From contig JAEOAD010000012.1 in NCBI GenBank assembly GCA_036365145.1, positions 41,546,501-41,610,500 on the forward strand: a stretch of 64,000 nucleotides of DNA. The letters run 5' to 3'. Shown here one piece after another: positions 31,893 to 43,164 of the stretch. Source of the stretch: Orientallactaga sibirica (Eukaryota > Chordata > Mammalia > Rodentia > Dipodidae). Position numbers and translations under genes: made by a program. A model generated the notes under the pieces. That model was not told the origin of the DNA, ran no database searches, and worked only from the letters and a program-made list of their open reading frames with translations. How positions within the stretch are numbered: position 1 is the first letter of the stretch; each line of letters starts with the position of its first letter.

Positions 31893-32100
31893 TTGGGCTG
31901 AAGAGATGGCTAAGTGGTTAAGGCTCTTGCCTGCAAAGCCTGGGGACCCAGATCCAATTCCCTAGTACCCATATAAGCCAGGTGTACAAGGTGGATCATA
32001 TGTCTGGAGTTCATTTGCAGAGAGATTGGTGTGCCCAATCTATCTCTTTCTCTCTCTCTCTCTCTCTCCTCTCTCTCATAAATAAATAAAATATTCAAAA
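31893..32100 (+). repeat. DIP-like SINE
   Basis: Sense copy with a (TC)n run and AAATAAATAAAAT tail. Confidence 0.9.
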
Positions 32101-32119
32101 AATTCTTTCTAAAAAATAT

Positions 32120-32276
32120 CCATCAAGTATGGTGGCTCATGCCTTTAGTACCAGCACTTGAGAGGCAGAGGTAGAAGGATCACTGTGAATTTGAGACCAC
32201 CCTGAGACTACAGAGTGAATTCCAGGTCAGCCTGAGCTAGAGAGAGACCCTACTTCAAAAAAAAAAAAAAAAAAAC
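32120..32276 (+). repeat. B1 SINE
   Basis: Sense B1, atypical start (ATCAAGTATGGTGGCTCATG). Confidence 0.87.
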
Positions 32277-32385
32277 AATAACCTCCAAAAAGCCCACTTT
32301 ATGATACAATCCCATTGGTGTTTTGAATTTTGAGAGGGCCTAACATGTGGATCTTAGCAATTTTCCCTTAAAAAGCTTTGAAATC

Positions 32386-32652
32386 TGGGCTGGAGAGATG
32401 GCTTAGCGGTTAAGGCGCCTGCCTCCTAAGCCTAAGAATGCTGGTTCCAATCTCCAGCGGTTCTAATCTCAAGGTCCCACGTTTATCCAGATGCAAAGTG
32501 ACGCAAGGGCACAATGCCACACTTGCACACAAGGGGGCGCACATATCTGGATTTCGTTCACAGCAGATGAGAGACTGCTGGCGTGCCCATTCTCTATCTG
32601 TCTCCCTCTCCCTCTCCATCTGTCTCTCTCTAAAAATAAAAACTTTTAAAAA
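32386..32652 (+). repeat. DIP-like SINE, duplicated-B-box variant
   Basis: Two B-box-like words (GGTTCCAATCTCC and GGTTCTAATCTCA) and the extra GGGCACAATGCCACACTTG / CACAAGGGGGCGCAC domain, as in 18462-18713. Confidence 0.88.
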
Positions 32653-33133
32653 AGCTTTGAAGTCTGTGTATACTATTAAACACTGCATATCTGCCTTTGG
32701 AATGACCACATCTGAAGTATGCAAACTTCTTATATGACTGGTAGCTGCATATTGAACTGAATAAGGGAATGAATGCATGTTGTAGGAAATACTCAATTTT
32801 GCTTAGCATCACTTCTAATAAAACGTCAGTGTTCCAAGATGCTACAGATTAAGGAGAATCCCTGGCAATTTCTTTCCTTGCTACAGTGTCCTGAATTGGA
32901 AAGGAACACAGGAAATTGACTCAGCTCTCCTTAAGGAAAAACAGTCGTCCTTGAATTTTCTCAGAATTTCCAGTAGTAAGCGCAGAACACTCCACTCCAT
33001 GGAAGGAGCAGCAAAGTTGCCTTCAAAAGAGGAAAGGTGATAGGGGTGTGATGCACTGATTGTCAGTGTTCTGCCAGTTTCTTCGTCTGCCCCTAGGCAC
33101 ATCTAGCCTCTCTGATAGATAGTCTCATCCTTC
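32653..33133. other. Unassigned single-copy sequence
   Basis: About 0.48 kb without a recognised repeat or exon. Confidence 0.5.
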
Positions 33134-33256
33134 AGGGATTAGGGTGATGGTTCAGTGGTTAAAGGCTCTGGCTGGAAACCTGATGCCTAAGTTCATTTCC
33201 CCAGCCATCCATATAAAGCCAGATGGGCATTTGTTTGCAGCAGTAAGGGACCCTGG

Positions 33257-33287
<31 letters not shown>

Positions 33288-33310
33288 TTAAATAAATTAA
33301 AATTTTTTTA
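33134..33310 (+). repeat. DIP-like SINE with (CA)n in place of the CT-rich part
   Basis: Sense copy; GGCGCGCGCACACACA leads into about 13 CA units. Confidence 0.85.
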
Positions 33311-33490
33311 ATTCAATTTATTTATTTGAGAGAGAGAATGGGTGCGCCAGGGCCTCCAGCCACTACAAACGAACTCCAGATGCATGCACCACCTTGTGTG
33401 TCGAGCTTACGTGGGTCCTGGGGAATCGAACTGAGGTCCTTTGGCTTTGCAGGCAAACACCCTAACTGCTAAGCCATCCCTCCAACCCCA
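33311..33490 (-). repeat. DIP-like SINE nested in the tail of the previous one
   Basis: Antisense copy; the AATAAATAAAAATTTTT tail continues on its far side. Confidence 0.88.
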
Positions 33491-33671
33491 ATAAATAAAA
33501 ATTTTTAAAAGATAGGCTATCTTTGGCAGGATTCCAAACAACCTTAGGGCTTTAGCTCATCTGCACACTCCATGTGAAACCCCTGCTTTGACTTTGACCT
33601 ACCTCTAGAGCCAAAACCAGTCTCAGTGCAGCAACACCTTTCAGTTTAGCCTTTCAGAGTGCATTGTGGGG
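33491..33671. other. Unassigned sequence
   Basis: Short single-copy interval between SINEs, nothing recognised. Confidence 0.4.
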
Positions 33672-33897
33672 GGTGGGGAGATTAAAGGTCAGTGGTTAAA
33701 GGCACTTGCTTGCAAAGGCTGATAGCCTGGGTTCAGTTTTCCGGAACCCATATCAACACAGACGCACAAAGTAACCATGTGTCTGTAGTTTGTTTGCAGT
33801 GGCAGGAGGCCCTGGTGTGCCCATATTCTCTCTGTGTGTATCTCTCTCTCTCTCTGTATGTGTGTATGTTTCTGTCTCTCTCATATTAAACAAAAAG
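33672..33897 (+). repeat. DIP-like SINE
   Basis: Sense copy with TCTCTC and TGTGTATG interruptions in the 3' part. Confidence 0.88.
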
Positions 33898-33904
33898 TAC
33901 ATTG

Positions 33905-34050
33905 GTGTGCTGGGCGTGGTGGCGCACAACTTTAATCCCAGCACTCTAGAGGCAGAGTTAGTAGGATCGCTGTGAGTTCAAGATGTGAATTCCAGGTCAG
34001 CCTGGGCTAGAGTGAGACCCTACCTCTGAAAAAAAAAAAAAAAAAAAGAC
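33905..34050 (+). repeat. B1 SINE
   Basis: Sense B1 missing about 15 bases in the middle (GAGTTCAAGATGTGAATTCC). Confidence 0.88.
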
Positions 34051-34055
34051 ATTGG

Positions 34056-34283
34056 GGGTGGGAAGAGAACCAGATGGCTAATCAGTTAAAGGTGCTTGCA
34101 TTCAAAACCTGCTGGCCTCGGTTCCATTCTTCATTACCCAAGAAAAGCCAAATACACAAATTGGCACATGCATGTGGACTTTGCAGTGGCAAAAGACCCT
34201 GAATGTGCCCATATTTTCTCACCATCCCTCCCTTTTTTCCCCTCTTTCTCTCCTCACAAATAAATACAATTAAAAAAAAAAAA
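34056..34283 (+). repeat. DIP-like SINE
   Basis: Diverged sense copy (AACCAGATGGCTAATCAG). Confidence 0.82.
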
Positions 34284-34298
34284 TAAAGAGACATTGAG

Positions 34299-34326
34299 CT
34301 TTTTTTTTTTTTTTTTTTTTTTTTTC
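34299..34326. repeat. Poly(T) tract
   Basis: 27 or so T residues with no SINE body attached on the right. Confidence 0.9.
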
Positions 34327-34446
34327 TCCTTTGAAATCTGGTCAAGAGTCATAGCCCAGGATTAACAGACTTCTGTAACTTTCTCAGGCACCAGACATCG
34401 CTCCCTATAAAGGAGACGCTCTCCAATTTTATTCTTAAAACCCCTT

Positions 34447-34682
34447 CCTGGAGCTAGGGAGATATGGCTTCATCAGTAAAATGCTTGCCTAAAAAGCATG
34501 AGGAGCTGAGTTTGATTCCCAGAACCTGTGAAAAATACCAGGTTTAGTTCTTGCTTGATTGTAGTCCCAGCACTGGGGAGGTAGAGGCAGGAGGATCCCT
34601 GGGACTTGGTGGCCAGCTAATCTTGCCTAATTGGTGAACTCCAGGCTAATGAGACCCCGTTCCATAAAGAGGTGGATGGTGG
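34447..34682 (+). repeat. B4-type SINE, first of two
   Basis: ID-like head, then CAGCACTGGGGAGGTAGAGG and CATAAAGAGGTGGATGG; the tail is missing because the next copy begins. Confidence 0.7.
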
Positions 34683-34927
34683 CCTGGGGAGATGGGTAAA
34701 TTGCTTGCTATGCAAGCATGAGGACCTGACTTCAGATCGCCAGAACCTATGTAAAATGCTCTGTGTTCAGCAAAAGACCTTCTCTTAAAAAGTAAGGTAG
34801 AGAGCAATAGAGAAAGACATCCAATATCAACCTCTTGCCTCTACATGCACATGTACACGCACACATGTAACCCCCACACATACAAACCATCATATACACC
34901 ATACACATACACACACACACACCAAAA
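34683..34927 (+). repeat. B4-type SINE, second of two
   Basis: ID-like head (CTGGGGAGATGGGTAAATTG), B1-like centre lost, tail CTCTACATGCACATGTACAC with CA repeats. Confidence 0.7.
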
Positions 34928-35384
34928 AAAATAACAAAAAACTCCACTAGGCCTGGTGTTGGAAGGTGGTAGTCCATGCATTCCCTGTTGGGACTTACTG
35001 CTTATCTAATACTGCTTTAAGGAAACACTGGGGCTGGAGAGGTGGTTTAGTCTCTGTCTCAAGGAAGTATGTGGGTGAACAATAGTAGGAGAACACCACT
35101 TCTCTGGCCTCTGCACATCAGCTCATGGGATGCATGCATCTGCACACGTGTGTGTACAACATACCTGAGAAAGAGAAAGAAACAGAATTCACTACGACTC
35201 TCTTCACTAACTCCCTTTGTTGGCCCCATCTTATAATTCTTACCTGGCTAAGGGGCCCACAAATTGTGCAATAAGTTGTCCAAACCATTTTCTTTGTAAA
35301 TTCTCTGTAAAGAGGTGTGTATCTCACCCTTAATTCCATTTCCTTATGTTTATCACACCAACATCTCAATCAAAACTAGATGGC
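34928..35384. other. Unassigned, with a small B4/ID-like remnant
   Basis: GGGGCTGGAGAGGTGGTTTAG at about 35030 and GGCCTCTGCACATCAGCTC at 35107 suggest a worn B4 copy. The rest is not recognised. Confidence 0.4.
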
Positions 35385-35545
35385 TAGCTGGGTGTGGTGG
35401 CGCACGCCTTTAATCCCAGCACTCCAGAGGCAGAGGTAGGAGGATCACTGTGAGTTCAGGCCGCCCTGAGACTACATAGTGATTTCCAGGTCAACCTGGG
35501 CTAGAGTGAGACACTACCTCGGAAAAAAAGAAAAAAAAAGAAACC
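35385..35545 (+). repeat. B1 SINE
   Basis: Sense B1 (CTAGCTGGGTGTGGTGGCGC start), A-rich tail with G interruptions. Confidence 0.9.
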
Positions 35546-35554
35546 TGGGTGGCT

Positions 35555-35630
35555 AGTTTGGGGATGTAGCTCAGTTGGTACAATAATTGCCTAGCATGCA
35601 CAAGGTGCTGGACTCGACCTCCAGGGTAGG
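35555..35630 (+). repeat. ID SINE
   Basis: AGTTTGGGGATGTAGCTCAG to GGACTCGACCTCCAGGG, ID pattern with conserved B box. Confidence 0.75.
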
Positions 35631-35834
35631 AGGAACAGGACAGTTAGAGGTAGAATTTCATTCTAACACCCTGGTGTTACCAGTGTTCACCTTCTGTGTG
35701 GCTAGTACACAACAACAGTATGACAAGGTGTAGTGGGCACTCTGCATTTAACCGCTTGGGTGATCTGCAATGATCTGGGAGAGAACACGAAATAAGTCAC
35801 TAAAGATAAACATTTACCAAGTCACGATAGTGGG

Positions 35835-36187
35835 TGTTGTTGTCAGGTTTGCGTTGCTGGCAGAAATCACCCGACCAAGAGCAACTTGTGGGGGGATAAA
35901 AGGTTTATTTTGGCTTTATAGACACGAGGGGAAGCTCCATGATGTCAGGGGAAAACGATGGCATGAGCAGAGGGTAGACATCACCTCCTGGCCAACATAT
36001 GGTGAACAATAGCAACAGGAGAGTATGCCAAACACTGGCAAGGGGAAACTGGCATAATATCCTTAAGCCTGCCCCCCCCAACAATACACTGCCTCCAGGA
36101 GGCATTAATTCCCAAATCTCCATCAGCTGGGAACCTAGCATTCAGAACACCTAAGTTTATGGGGGATACCTGAATCAACCCACCACA
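35835..36187 (-). mobile_element. MaLR-type solo LTR, family A
   Basis: 353 bases from TGTTGTTGTCAGG to CACCACA. Read on the minus strand it begins TGTGGTGGGTTGATTC and has an AATAAACC poly(A) signal. The flanks (GTGGG and GTGAA) share three bases only, so no clean target-site duplication. Confidence 0.85.
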
Positions 36188-36209
36188 GTGAATTATTCCT
36201 TTTCACAGG

Positions 36210-36596
36210 TGTAGCAGACAGCTTCAGGTTCACTGAGATGAACTTCCAGACCAGGCACAGTTATGGAGGAAGGGATATTATTTATTGAAGCTTACAGATC
36301 CAGGGAAAGTTCCATAACAGCAGAAGTGGCCTGCTCTCACAAGACCAGGCAAGAGAGAGAAAAGCCAAGCAGCCAGCTACACAGCACACTGAGCAAAACT
36401 ACAACCAAAATGTCACACAGCACACTTCAGGAACTCCTACTGGGCACACTTTGCATATCTTTACAATGGAATTTCAAACCCACCATTAACACCTTAAGAC
36501 CAGCCCCCAGTGACATTGCCTCTAGGAAGGTGATTGCAGATGCAAACTATAAAGTAACAAACCATTGAATATATTGAATATATTCAAGCTACCACA
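36210..36596 (-). mobile_element. MaLR-type solo LTR, family B
   Basis: 387 bases, flanked by a perfect ACAGG at 36205-36209 and 36597-36601. Read on the minus strand it begins TGTGGTAGCTTGAATATA, like the LTR at 62304. Confidence 0.88.
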
Positions 36597-36672
36597 ACAG
36601 GTGTGAAAAACAAATCCAAATACTGAATTATGAGGAGGCACAAAATGTTCAAGGACCAAAAAAAAAAAAAAA

Positions 36673-36842
36673 ACCCAAAAAGTCGTGGTGGCACACATTT
36701 TTAATCCCAACACTTGAGAGGCAGAGAGATAGGAGGAGCACTGAGAGTTCAAGGCCACCCTGAGACTACATAGTGAATTCCAGCTCAGCCTGAAACAGAG
36801 TGAGACCCTACCTTGAAAAGCCAAAAAAAAAAAAAAAAAAAA
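36673..36842 (+). repeat. B1 SINE
   Basis: Sense B1 missing its first bases (AAAGTCGTGGTGGCAC), with poly(A) on both sides. Confidence 0.87.
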
Positions 36843-37067
36843 GGTTCAAGGAGGAAAAATATTCACTGTGACAGAGGTAGACTGAGTTCCATTGTAAAGG
36901 ACCCTAGTAATAATCTTCGTATGACCTCAGAGCAAAAATTTCTGTCTTTTTGAAACCCATAGTTTCTATTCTATCTTATTACTGATATTGAATAAGTCAT
37001 GTGTGAAAATCCTTTGAAGACACTGCTTGTAGTAGACATAATGGTTTCCCAAATATGTCCATGTTCC
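36843..37067. other. Unassigned sequence
   Basis: About 0.22 kb, nothing recognised; the right end is the target of the next B1. Confidence 0.4.
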
Positions 37068-37232
37068 GTAGCCGGGCACGGTGGCACACGCATTTAATTC
37101 CAGCACTCGGGAAGCAGAGGTAGGAGGATTTCCATGAGGTCAAGGCCACCCTAAGAATAGAGTGAATTCCAGGTCAGCCTGGAAACAAAACAAAACAAAA
37201 CAAAACAAAAACAAAACAAAAAACAAACAAAC
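37068..37232 (+). repeat. B1 SINE, tail replaced by (CAAAA)n
   Basis: Flanked by ATGTCCATGTTCC at 37055-37067 and 37233-37245. The body stops at GTCAGCCTGG and is followed by AAACAAAACA repeats. Confidence 0.92.
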
Positions 37233-37316
37233 ATGTCCATGTTCCAGTCCCCCAACATGATACTTACCTCACATTGCAAAGGATACGTGGACATGTGCCT
37301 GAAGTTGTGGTTACCG

Positions 37317-37318
<2 letters not shown>

Positions 37319-37355
<37 letters not shown>

Positions 37356-37488
37356 AAATAGGGTCTCACACTAGTCCCGGCTGACCTGGAATTCACTATG
37401 TTGTTTCGGTGGCTTTGAACTCACAGCCATCCTCCTACCTCTACCTCCGCAGTGCTGGGATTAAAAGTTTGTGCCACCACACCTGGCA
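37319..37488 (-). repeat. B1 SINE with long poly(T)
   Basis: Antisense B1 with about 36 T residues at the left, suggesting a young insertion. Confidence 0.9.
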
Positions 37489-37825
37489 TGTAGTTACCTT
37501 CTTGATGCTGAGACAAAACACCTAACCCAAAGCAAATGATAGGAGGAAAATTTTTTATTTTGGCTTAAAGCTTTAAGGGGAAGCTTCATGATGGCAGGGA
37601 AAAGATGGTAAAGCAGAGAGGCTTACCTTTTGCCAACAGCAGATGGACAACAGCAGCAGGAGAGTGAGCCAAGCTAACACTGGCAATCTAGGGGCTAATA
37701 AACATCAAGGTCCACTCGAGTGACACACCTCCTGCAGCAAGGCTTCACTTCCAAAGTCGCCATCAGCTGGGGAAGAAGCATTCAGCACATCAGTGTATGG
37801 GGTACATCTGATTCAAACCACCACA
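37489..37825 (-). mobile_element. MaLR-type LTR, diverged relative of family A
   Basis: Shares GGGGAAGCTTCATGATGGCA, GCCATCAGCTGGGGA and a CAAACCACCACA end with the family A LTRs but is much more diverged. No target-site duplication seen. Confidence 0.78.
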
Positions 37826-38058
37826 GAGGTCAAGGACCTTAAAATGGGGAGAGTGTCCTGAATATACAGGTCGGCCCAGTCTAGTCACACACGTCCTTCA
37901 AAGAAGAAAGCCAAGCAGAAAGATGGTGGTCTAGGAGGCACCACGTCAGTAGCAAAAAGATCATAATACCTATGTGAGAACAGTAGAGACTAATTGAAGA
38001 GGTGTAACATCCAGGTAACTGTAGAACCAAGAAGAGATACAAGTGAAAAAATAGAGGA
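37826..38058. other. Unassigned sequence
   Basis: No repeat or exon recognised. Confidence 0.4.
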
Positions 38059-38276
38059 GGGCTGGAGAGATGGCTTAGCTGTTAAGGCACATGCCTGTGA
38101 AGCCTAAGGACCTGGGTTCAATTCTCCAGGTCCCATGTAAGCCAGACGCACAAGGGGGTACACACGTCTGGAGTTCGTTTGCAGTGGCTAGAGGCCCTGG
38201 CTCGCCCATCTCATTCACTCTCTTTCCCTCTCTCTGTCTCTAATAAATAAATAAAAATAATTTTTTTAAAAAATAG
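38059..38276 (+). repeat. DIP-like SINE
   Basis: Sense copy flanked by AAAAAATAGAGGA-like words (38047 and 38269). Confidence 0.9.
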
Positions 38277-38363
38277 AGGAAGATTTGCAGGGTTTGGTAT
38301 GTCCCGTCCCCCATGGCATAGATGTATTTAATTAGGAGGAGATTCTCTTGGGGTAGAACAAGA

Positions 38364-38500
38364 GTGGATCAGTAATGAGCCTGGTGCCACACACTTGCAA
38401 TTCCAGTGCTCAAGAGGCTTGCCTCAGCAAGAGGATTGCCAGTTTAAAGCCAGTGTGTGCTACATAGCAAGACACCCTAGCTAAAAAAAAAAAAAAAAAT
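38364..38500 (+). repeat. Old B1-type SINE
   Basis: Diverged sense copy (GAGCCTGGTGCCACACACTTG) with a poly(A) of about 17. Confidence 0.72.
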
Positions 38501-39030
38501 CAGAGTGGACCAGATGTCCAACAACTCTAGGTTGTCTAGGGACTGTCTGATACGCTGTTTCTTCTTCACCTGAATTCCTGAAGTATTGATATACTGGTGC
38601 TAGAGTTTGGAGCCACTGAAAATGCAGATAGACAGCACATTACACATTACAACTGCAATTCTGAAGGTAGGTGCTAGGGAAAAAAAGAGATATAATATCC
38701 AAGACTGCCAGACCGGCTCTTTGGTAAAGGCCAAGTTTTGGAGGTTTGTTTCTATTTTAAAATGAGATTGATATTGCTAATAGTTTTAAGGTACTATAAG
38801 ATATTTGAGTGTTGACTTTCAACTTAATTGGATTAAAAATCACCTAGAAGATTAATAAAGCACACCTCTGAGTGTGACTATGAGGGTGTCTCCAAGGGTG
38901 ATTGAATCATGAGGTCTCTGGCATAGGAAATGGCTTAAACATTGATGGGTTCATAATAGTATCATACCATTGCTAATTGCTGAAAGACAGGCTCTAGGGT
39001 CTAGTTGAAGGAAGAAGGTCACTTGGGAGA

Positions 39031-39033
<3 letters not shown>
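38501..39033. other. Unassigned single-copy sequence
   Basis: About 0.53 kb without recognised repeats. Confidence 0.45.

Positions 39034-39072
<39 letters not shown>
39034..39072. repeat. (TG)n microsatellite
   Basis: About 19 TG units. Confidence 0.95.
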
Positions 39073-39075
<3 letters not shown>

Positions 39076-39300
39076 AAGACAGAGTCTCACATAACCTGGC
39101 CTGGTATTCAGCTCACAAGGAATGATCTTAACTTCTGATTTTTCTCAACATCCTGAATGCTGGGATTAAAGGCATACATCACTACATCCTATTGATGGGT
39201 TGCTGAGTATCAAACCCAGGGCCTCATGCATACCAGGCAGGTCTTGAACCTGTGTGGTCCTTCTGCCTCAGCCTTCCAATGCCTGTGCCACGAGGCCTGG
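39073..39300 (-). repeat. B4-type SINE
   Basis: Antisense B1-like part (AAGACAGAGTCTCAC to GGGATTAAAGGCATACATC) followed by an ID-like part (ATCAAACCCAGGGCCTCATG). Confidence 0.68.
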
Positions 39301-40330
39301 ATAAGTTTAAAATATATTAAAGTTAATTTGAGACCTTTTCTTTATCCAATGTGCTATTTAGAAGTGTATAGTGTCTAAGTATTTGGGGAATTTTCCAGTT
39401 ATTTTTCCAATAATGGAAATTTAATCGTTTAAACCCACTGTGGCCTAAATGCATACTTTGTATGTTATCTCTTGTGGTGGTTTGATTCAAGTGTCCCCCA
39501 TAAATTCGTGTGTTCTGAGTGCTTGATCCCAGCTGATGGCAATTTGGGAATTGGAGCCTCCTGGGGGCAGTGTGTTGTTGGGAGGCAAGCTTATGGATGT
39601 AATAGATAGCTTCCTCTTGCCCCTGTTTGGCACACATGCCTGCTGCTGTTGCCCACTTCATGTTGTCCAGGAGGTGATGTCCAGCCTCTGCTCGTGCCAT
39701 CATTTTCCCTATCATCATGGAGCTTCCCCTTGAGTCTATAAATCAAAATAAACCCTTCTCCCCATTAGTTGCTTTTGGTTGGGTGTATTGTGCCAACAAC
39801 GGGAGGCTAACTACCACATCTATTCTTTTAAATTTCAGCTATGTTTTATTGGCTAGAATGTAGTCTGTCCTGGAAGATGCTTCATGTGAGCTTAAGAAGA
39901 AGCTGTGTTCCGCTCTTGCTGAATGAAGTGTTACATTGGGCTCAATGAAATCCAGCTAATTAATGATACTGATTAGTTAAACAATCTCATTGAATTACTG
40001 CTTGTGGATCTGTCAGTTGCTGGTAGAGAGATACTGAAGTGTCCAGTTATGGTATGGGTTTAGCTGTTTTCCTTTGCACTTCTGTTTGGTCTTCACATGT
40101 CTCCTAACTCACCCATTCATTCCTCAGCCATATGGCTACTGATGAGTCTATCAATGTCATTATCATTTTGTATTATGGTAGTTTCTATTTCTAGTATTGC
40201 CTTCTGAGTTTTCCTCAGTGTTCATCTCTGTTTACATTACCCATCCTATTCTTCCATGTCATCTGTTTATCCACTAGTACATTAGTCATTTTTAAACTTG
40301 TAATCTCATATTGATAGGAGATGGGGATGG
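39301..40330 (-). repeat. Old LINE-1 (L1M-like) fragment, interrupted by an LTR
   Basis: Reads as the antisense of the L1 ORF2/3' region: AACCCACTGTGGCCTAAATG, TGTTTTATTGGCTAGAATGT, GTCTGTCCTGGAAGATGCTT and GATACTGAAGTGTCCAGTTA follow the order I remember for mammalian L1M. No open frame is left. Split at 39473-39818 by an LTR. Confidence 0.65.
39473..39818 (+). mobile_element. MaLR-type solo LTR, family A, sense
   Basis: 346 bases, TG to CA, inserted in the old L1. Flanks TCTCT and TCTAT match at four of five positions. Carries AAATAAACCCTTCTCC, the presumed poly(A) signal. The only family A copy in this orientation. Confidence 0.88.
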
Positions 40331-40524
40331 ATAGGAGCAATTTTGTATTCAGTATGGTAGAAAATAATCTGTACATATATGTCATTAATTGCTTAGCAGG
40401 TACACACTGTTAATAGTGTGCTTGTTTGAAGTTAACTATCCAACCCAAGTGGTGCCTAGAGTACTAGAAGGTTGATGTTGGCAGACACCAACTAGATTCA
40501 GCATTCAGAAAGTGCCCAAGTTGG

Positions 40525-40672
40525 GCATGGTGGCACACAGCTTTAATCCCAGCACTTGGGAGGCAGAGGTAGGAGGATTGCCGTGAGTTCAAGGCCACCC
40601 TGAGACTACATAGTTAATTACAGGTCAACCTGGGCCAGAGTGAGACCCTACCTCAAAAAAAAAAAAAAAAAA
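40525..40672 (+). repeat. B1 SINE
   Basis: Target-site duplication GTGCCCAAG before it (40513) and after its poly(A) (40674). Confidence 0.92.
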
Positions 40673-40847
40673 GGTGCCCAAGCCAGACTTGCTGAGAATG
40701 AGGGAAAAGTGGAAGGGTTGGTAACAAGAGAGAAATATCATAAGTCTCAGAAATGTGGCCATCTGAGCTCTGGGCAGCTGACTGCCTGTTCCTTTCTTCC
40801 TCTTCTGTCTATATAATCTACTGGCTAGAAATGATATAAAAAGTGAT
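40673..40847. other. Unassigned sequence
   Basis: Single-copy spacer between B1 elements. Confidence 0.4.
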
Positions 40848-41019
40848 TTCTGAGTGGGTGTGGTGGCAACACGCCTTTAATCCCAGCTCTCGGAAGGTAG
40901 AGGTAGGAAGATCACCATGAGTTCGAGGCCATCCTGACACTACATAGTGAATTCCAGGCCAGCCTGGGCTAGAGCAAGACCCTACCTCAAAAAAAAGAAG
41001 AAGAAGAAGAAAAAAAAAG
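40848..41019 (+). repeat. B1 SINE
   Basis: Sense B1 with an (AAG)n-containing tail. Confidence 0.9.
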
Positions 41020-41176
41020 AAGCCAGGCATTGTGGCACATGCCTTTAATCCCAGCACTTGAGAGGCAGAGGTGGGAGGATCACTGTGAGTTCGAGGCCAC
41101 CCTGAGACCACATAGTTAATTCCAGGTCAACCTGGGCCAGAGTGAGACCCTACCTCAAAAAAAAAAAAAAAAAAAG
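41020..41176 (+). repeat. B1 SINE
   Basis: Second sense B1 inserted into the A-rich tail of the previous one. Confidence 0.9.
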
Positions 41177-41184
41177 CTATTTCT

Positions 41185-41335
41185 GGGATAGAGAGATGGA
41201 TTAGTGGTTAAGGTGCTTGCCTGTGAAGCATAAGTCCCCAGGTTTGATTCCCTAGAAACCACATAAGCCAGATTCACAAGGTGGCACATGCATCTGGAGT
41301 TTTTTTTTTGCAGTTGTTAGAGGCTCTTGCACCCC

Positions 41336-41382
<47 letters not shown>

Positions 41383-41400
41383 AAATTTTTAAAAATTTAA
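41185..41400 (+). repeat. DIP-like SINE with long (TC)n
   Basis: Sense copy; about 20 TC units at 41339-41379. Confidence 0.9.
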
Positions 41401-41415
41401 ATTTTTTAAGATTCT

Positions 41416-41618
41416 TTTTATTTATTTATTTATTTATTAGAGACAGAGAGAGAGAGAGAGAGAATGGGTGTGCCAGAGCCTCTAGCCACTGCAAACAAAC
41501 TCCAGACACATGTGCCACCATGTGCATCTGGCTTATGTGGGACCTAGAGAATTGAACCTGGGTCCTTAGGCTTCATAGGCATGCGCTTTAACCTCTAAGC
41601 CATCTCTCTAGCCCAATA
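41416..41618 (-). repeat. DIP-like SINE
   Basis: Antisense copy facing the previous one; TTTATTTA tail at left. Confidence 0.9.
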
Positions 41619-41649
41619 AAAATATTTTTTAAAAAACTATTTCTGGTGG

Positions 41650-41790
41650 GTGTTAAAGCACTCGGGAGGCAGAGGTAGGAGGATCGCTGTGAGTTCAAGG
41701 CCACCCTGAGAATACAGAGTAAACTCCAGGTCGGACTGGACCAGAGTGAGACCCTACCTCGAAAAACAAAACAAAAAAAAAAAAAAAAAA
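41650..41790 (+). repeat. B1 SINE, 5' truncated
   Basis: Begins at TTAAAGCACTCGGGAGGCAG, lacking about 25 bases. AACTATTTCT words flank it (41634 and 41789). Confidence 0.88.
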
Positions 41791-41966
41791 CTATTTCTTA
41801 GGGTGTTAACCTTATGCCTTCCCAGATTGCCACCCCTCTGAATAAAACACAACTTAAAGATTCAGTTCCTCTCTGCTCATTGGCATTTGTGGTGATAGGC
41901 AGCATGAGCCCTGGTTTTACAGTTACAATAATTCTAAAATCTCTACCATATGTAAGTCTAAGTAAA

Positions 41967-42130
41967 TCTTTTTTTTTTTTTTTAATTCTAGTACTAGTAT
42001 TTCCTTCTGATTTTGGACAGATGTCACCCACGCTGGTACTAAACTCTTAAGCTTGCCTGGAACTCTTGATCTTCCTGCCTCAACCTTTCTAGTAACTGGG
42101 ACCACCAATGTACACCATGATGCTGATAAA
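41967..42130 (-). repeat. Old B1-type SINE
   Basis: Poly(T) at left, then CAGATGTCACCCACGCTGG, CCTGGAACTCTTGATCTTCC and GTAACTGGGACCACC, an early 7SL-monomer pattern. Confidence 0.6.
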
Positions 42131-42645
42131 TATCTAAATCTGGTTCTGCTGTGTTTTGTCTCTCCAGATTAGTCCTGCTCCCTGTAATATGCCTTGTCAT
42201 TTTAAAATTTTTTATTGGGAACGTTAATATATGCACATATTACCAATTGGCTATATTCCCATTCATTTATCCCCTTATGTCTCCTCTCCCCATTCCATTA
42301 AGAGCCCTCCTCACTGGGGATATCAGTAGACATATGGGATCATGAATGTACTAGTCAGTTTCTGTAGGGAAGACAATGCCCCCCACTATACCTTCCCTCC
42401 CTGTGGATCTTACATTCTTCTCACCCACTCTTCCACACTGTTCACTGAACCTTGGAGGGTGTGTTAGAAGTCTACTTTAGTGTTGAGCTCTCAGCAGCCT
42501 CTGATTTTCTGCTTTGATGAGTTTTGAGTCTCCTCAGTGTCTATTGCCATCTCCCTGGAGAAGGTTCGCATTTAATCCTCCACTTCCTCTGTAATGTTTC
42601 CTGGGCCCTGGCAAGTATGATAGAAATGACTCATCTCATGCTAGG

Positions 42646-42978
42646 TGTTGCAGTCAGGTTCATATGGCTGACAGAAATCACCCAACCAAGAACAGCTTGT
42701 GAGAGCAAAGGTTTATTTTGGCTTATGGACTTGAGGGGACCCACCATGATGGCAGAGGAAAACAATGGCACGAGCAGAGGGTGGACATCATCTACTGGCC
42801 AACATCAGCAGCAGAATGTGCCAAACACTGGCAAGGGGACACTGGCTATAATACCTATAAGCCCATCCCCACTAATACACTGCCTCTAGGAGGCACTAAT
42901 TCCCAAATCTCCATCAGCTGGGAACCTAGCATTCAGAACACCTAAGTTTATGGGGGACACCTGAATCAAATCACCACA
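42646..42978 (-). mobile_element. MaLR-type solo LTR, family A, with perfect target-site duplication
   Basis: 333 bases TGTTGCAGTCAGG to CACCACA, flanked by CTAGG at 42641-42645 and 42979-42983. A five-base duplication is what ERVL/MaLR elements make. Confidence 0.93.
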
Positions 42979-43164
42979 CTAGGCATTTGGCTTTCTCTTT
43001 TTGTCATTATGATGGGTCTTAGGTCTCCTAGGTATTTGCTGCCAACTGTGAAAAAACAGGTTCTCTTCAGCAATATCCTACTGACATGTGCCACCACAAC
43101 CAACAAAAACAGGTTCTCTAACCAAGAGTGAGAGCAACATTAGTCAAAGGGGATAAACTTAATT

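Noticed and set aside
39323..39718. 131-codon minus-strand open frame
   Set aside because: It runs from an old L1 fragment into a MaLR LTR; a chance frame across two unrelated repeats.
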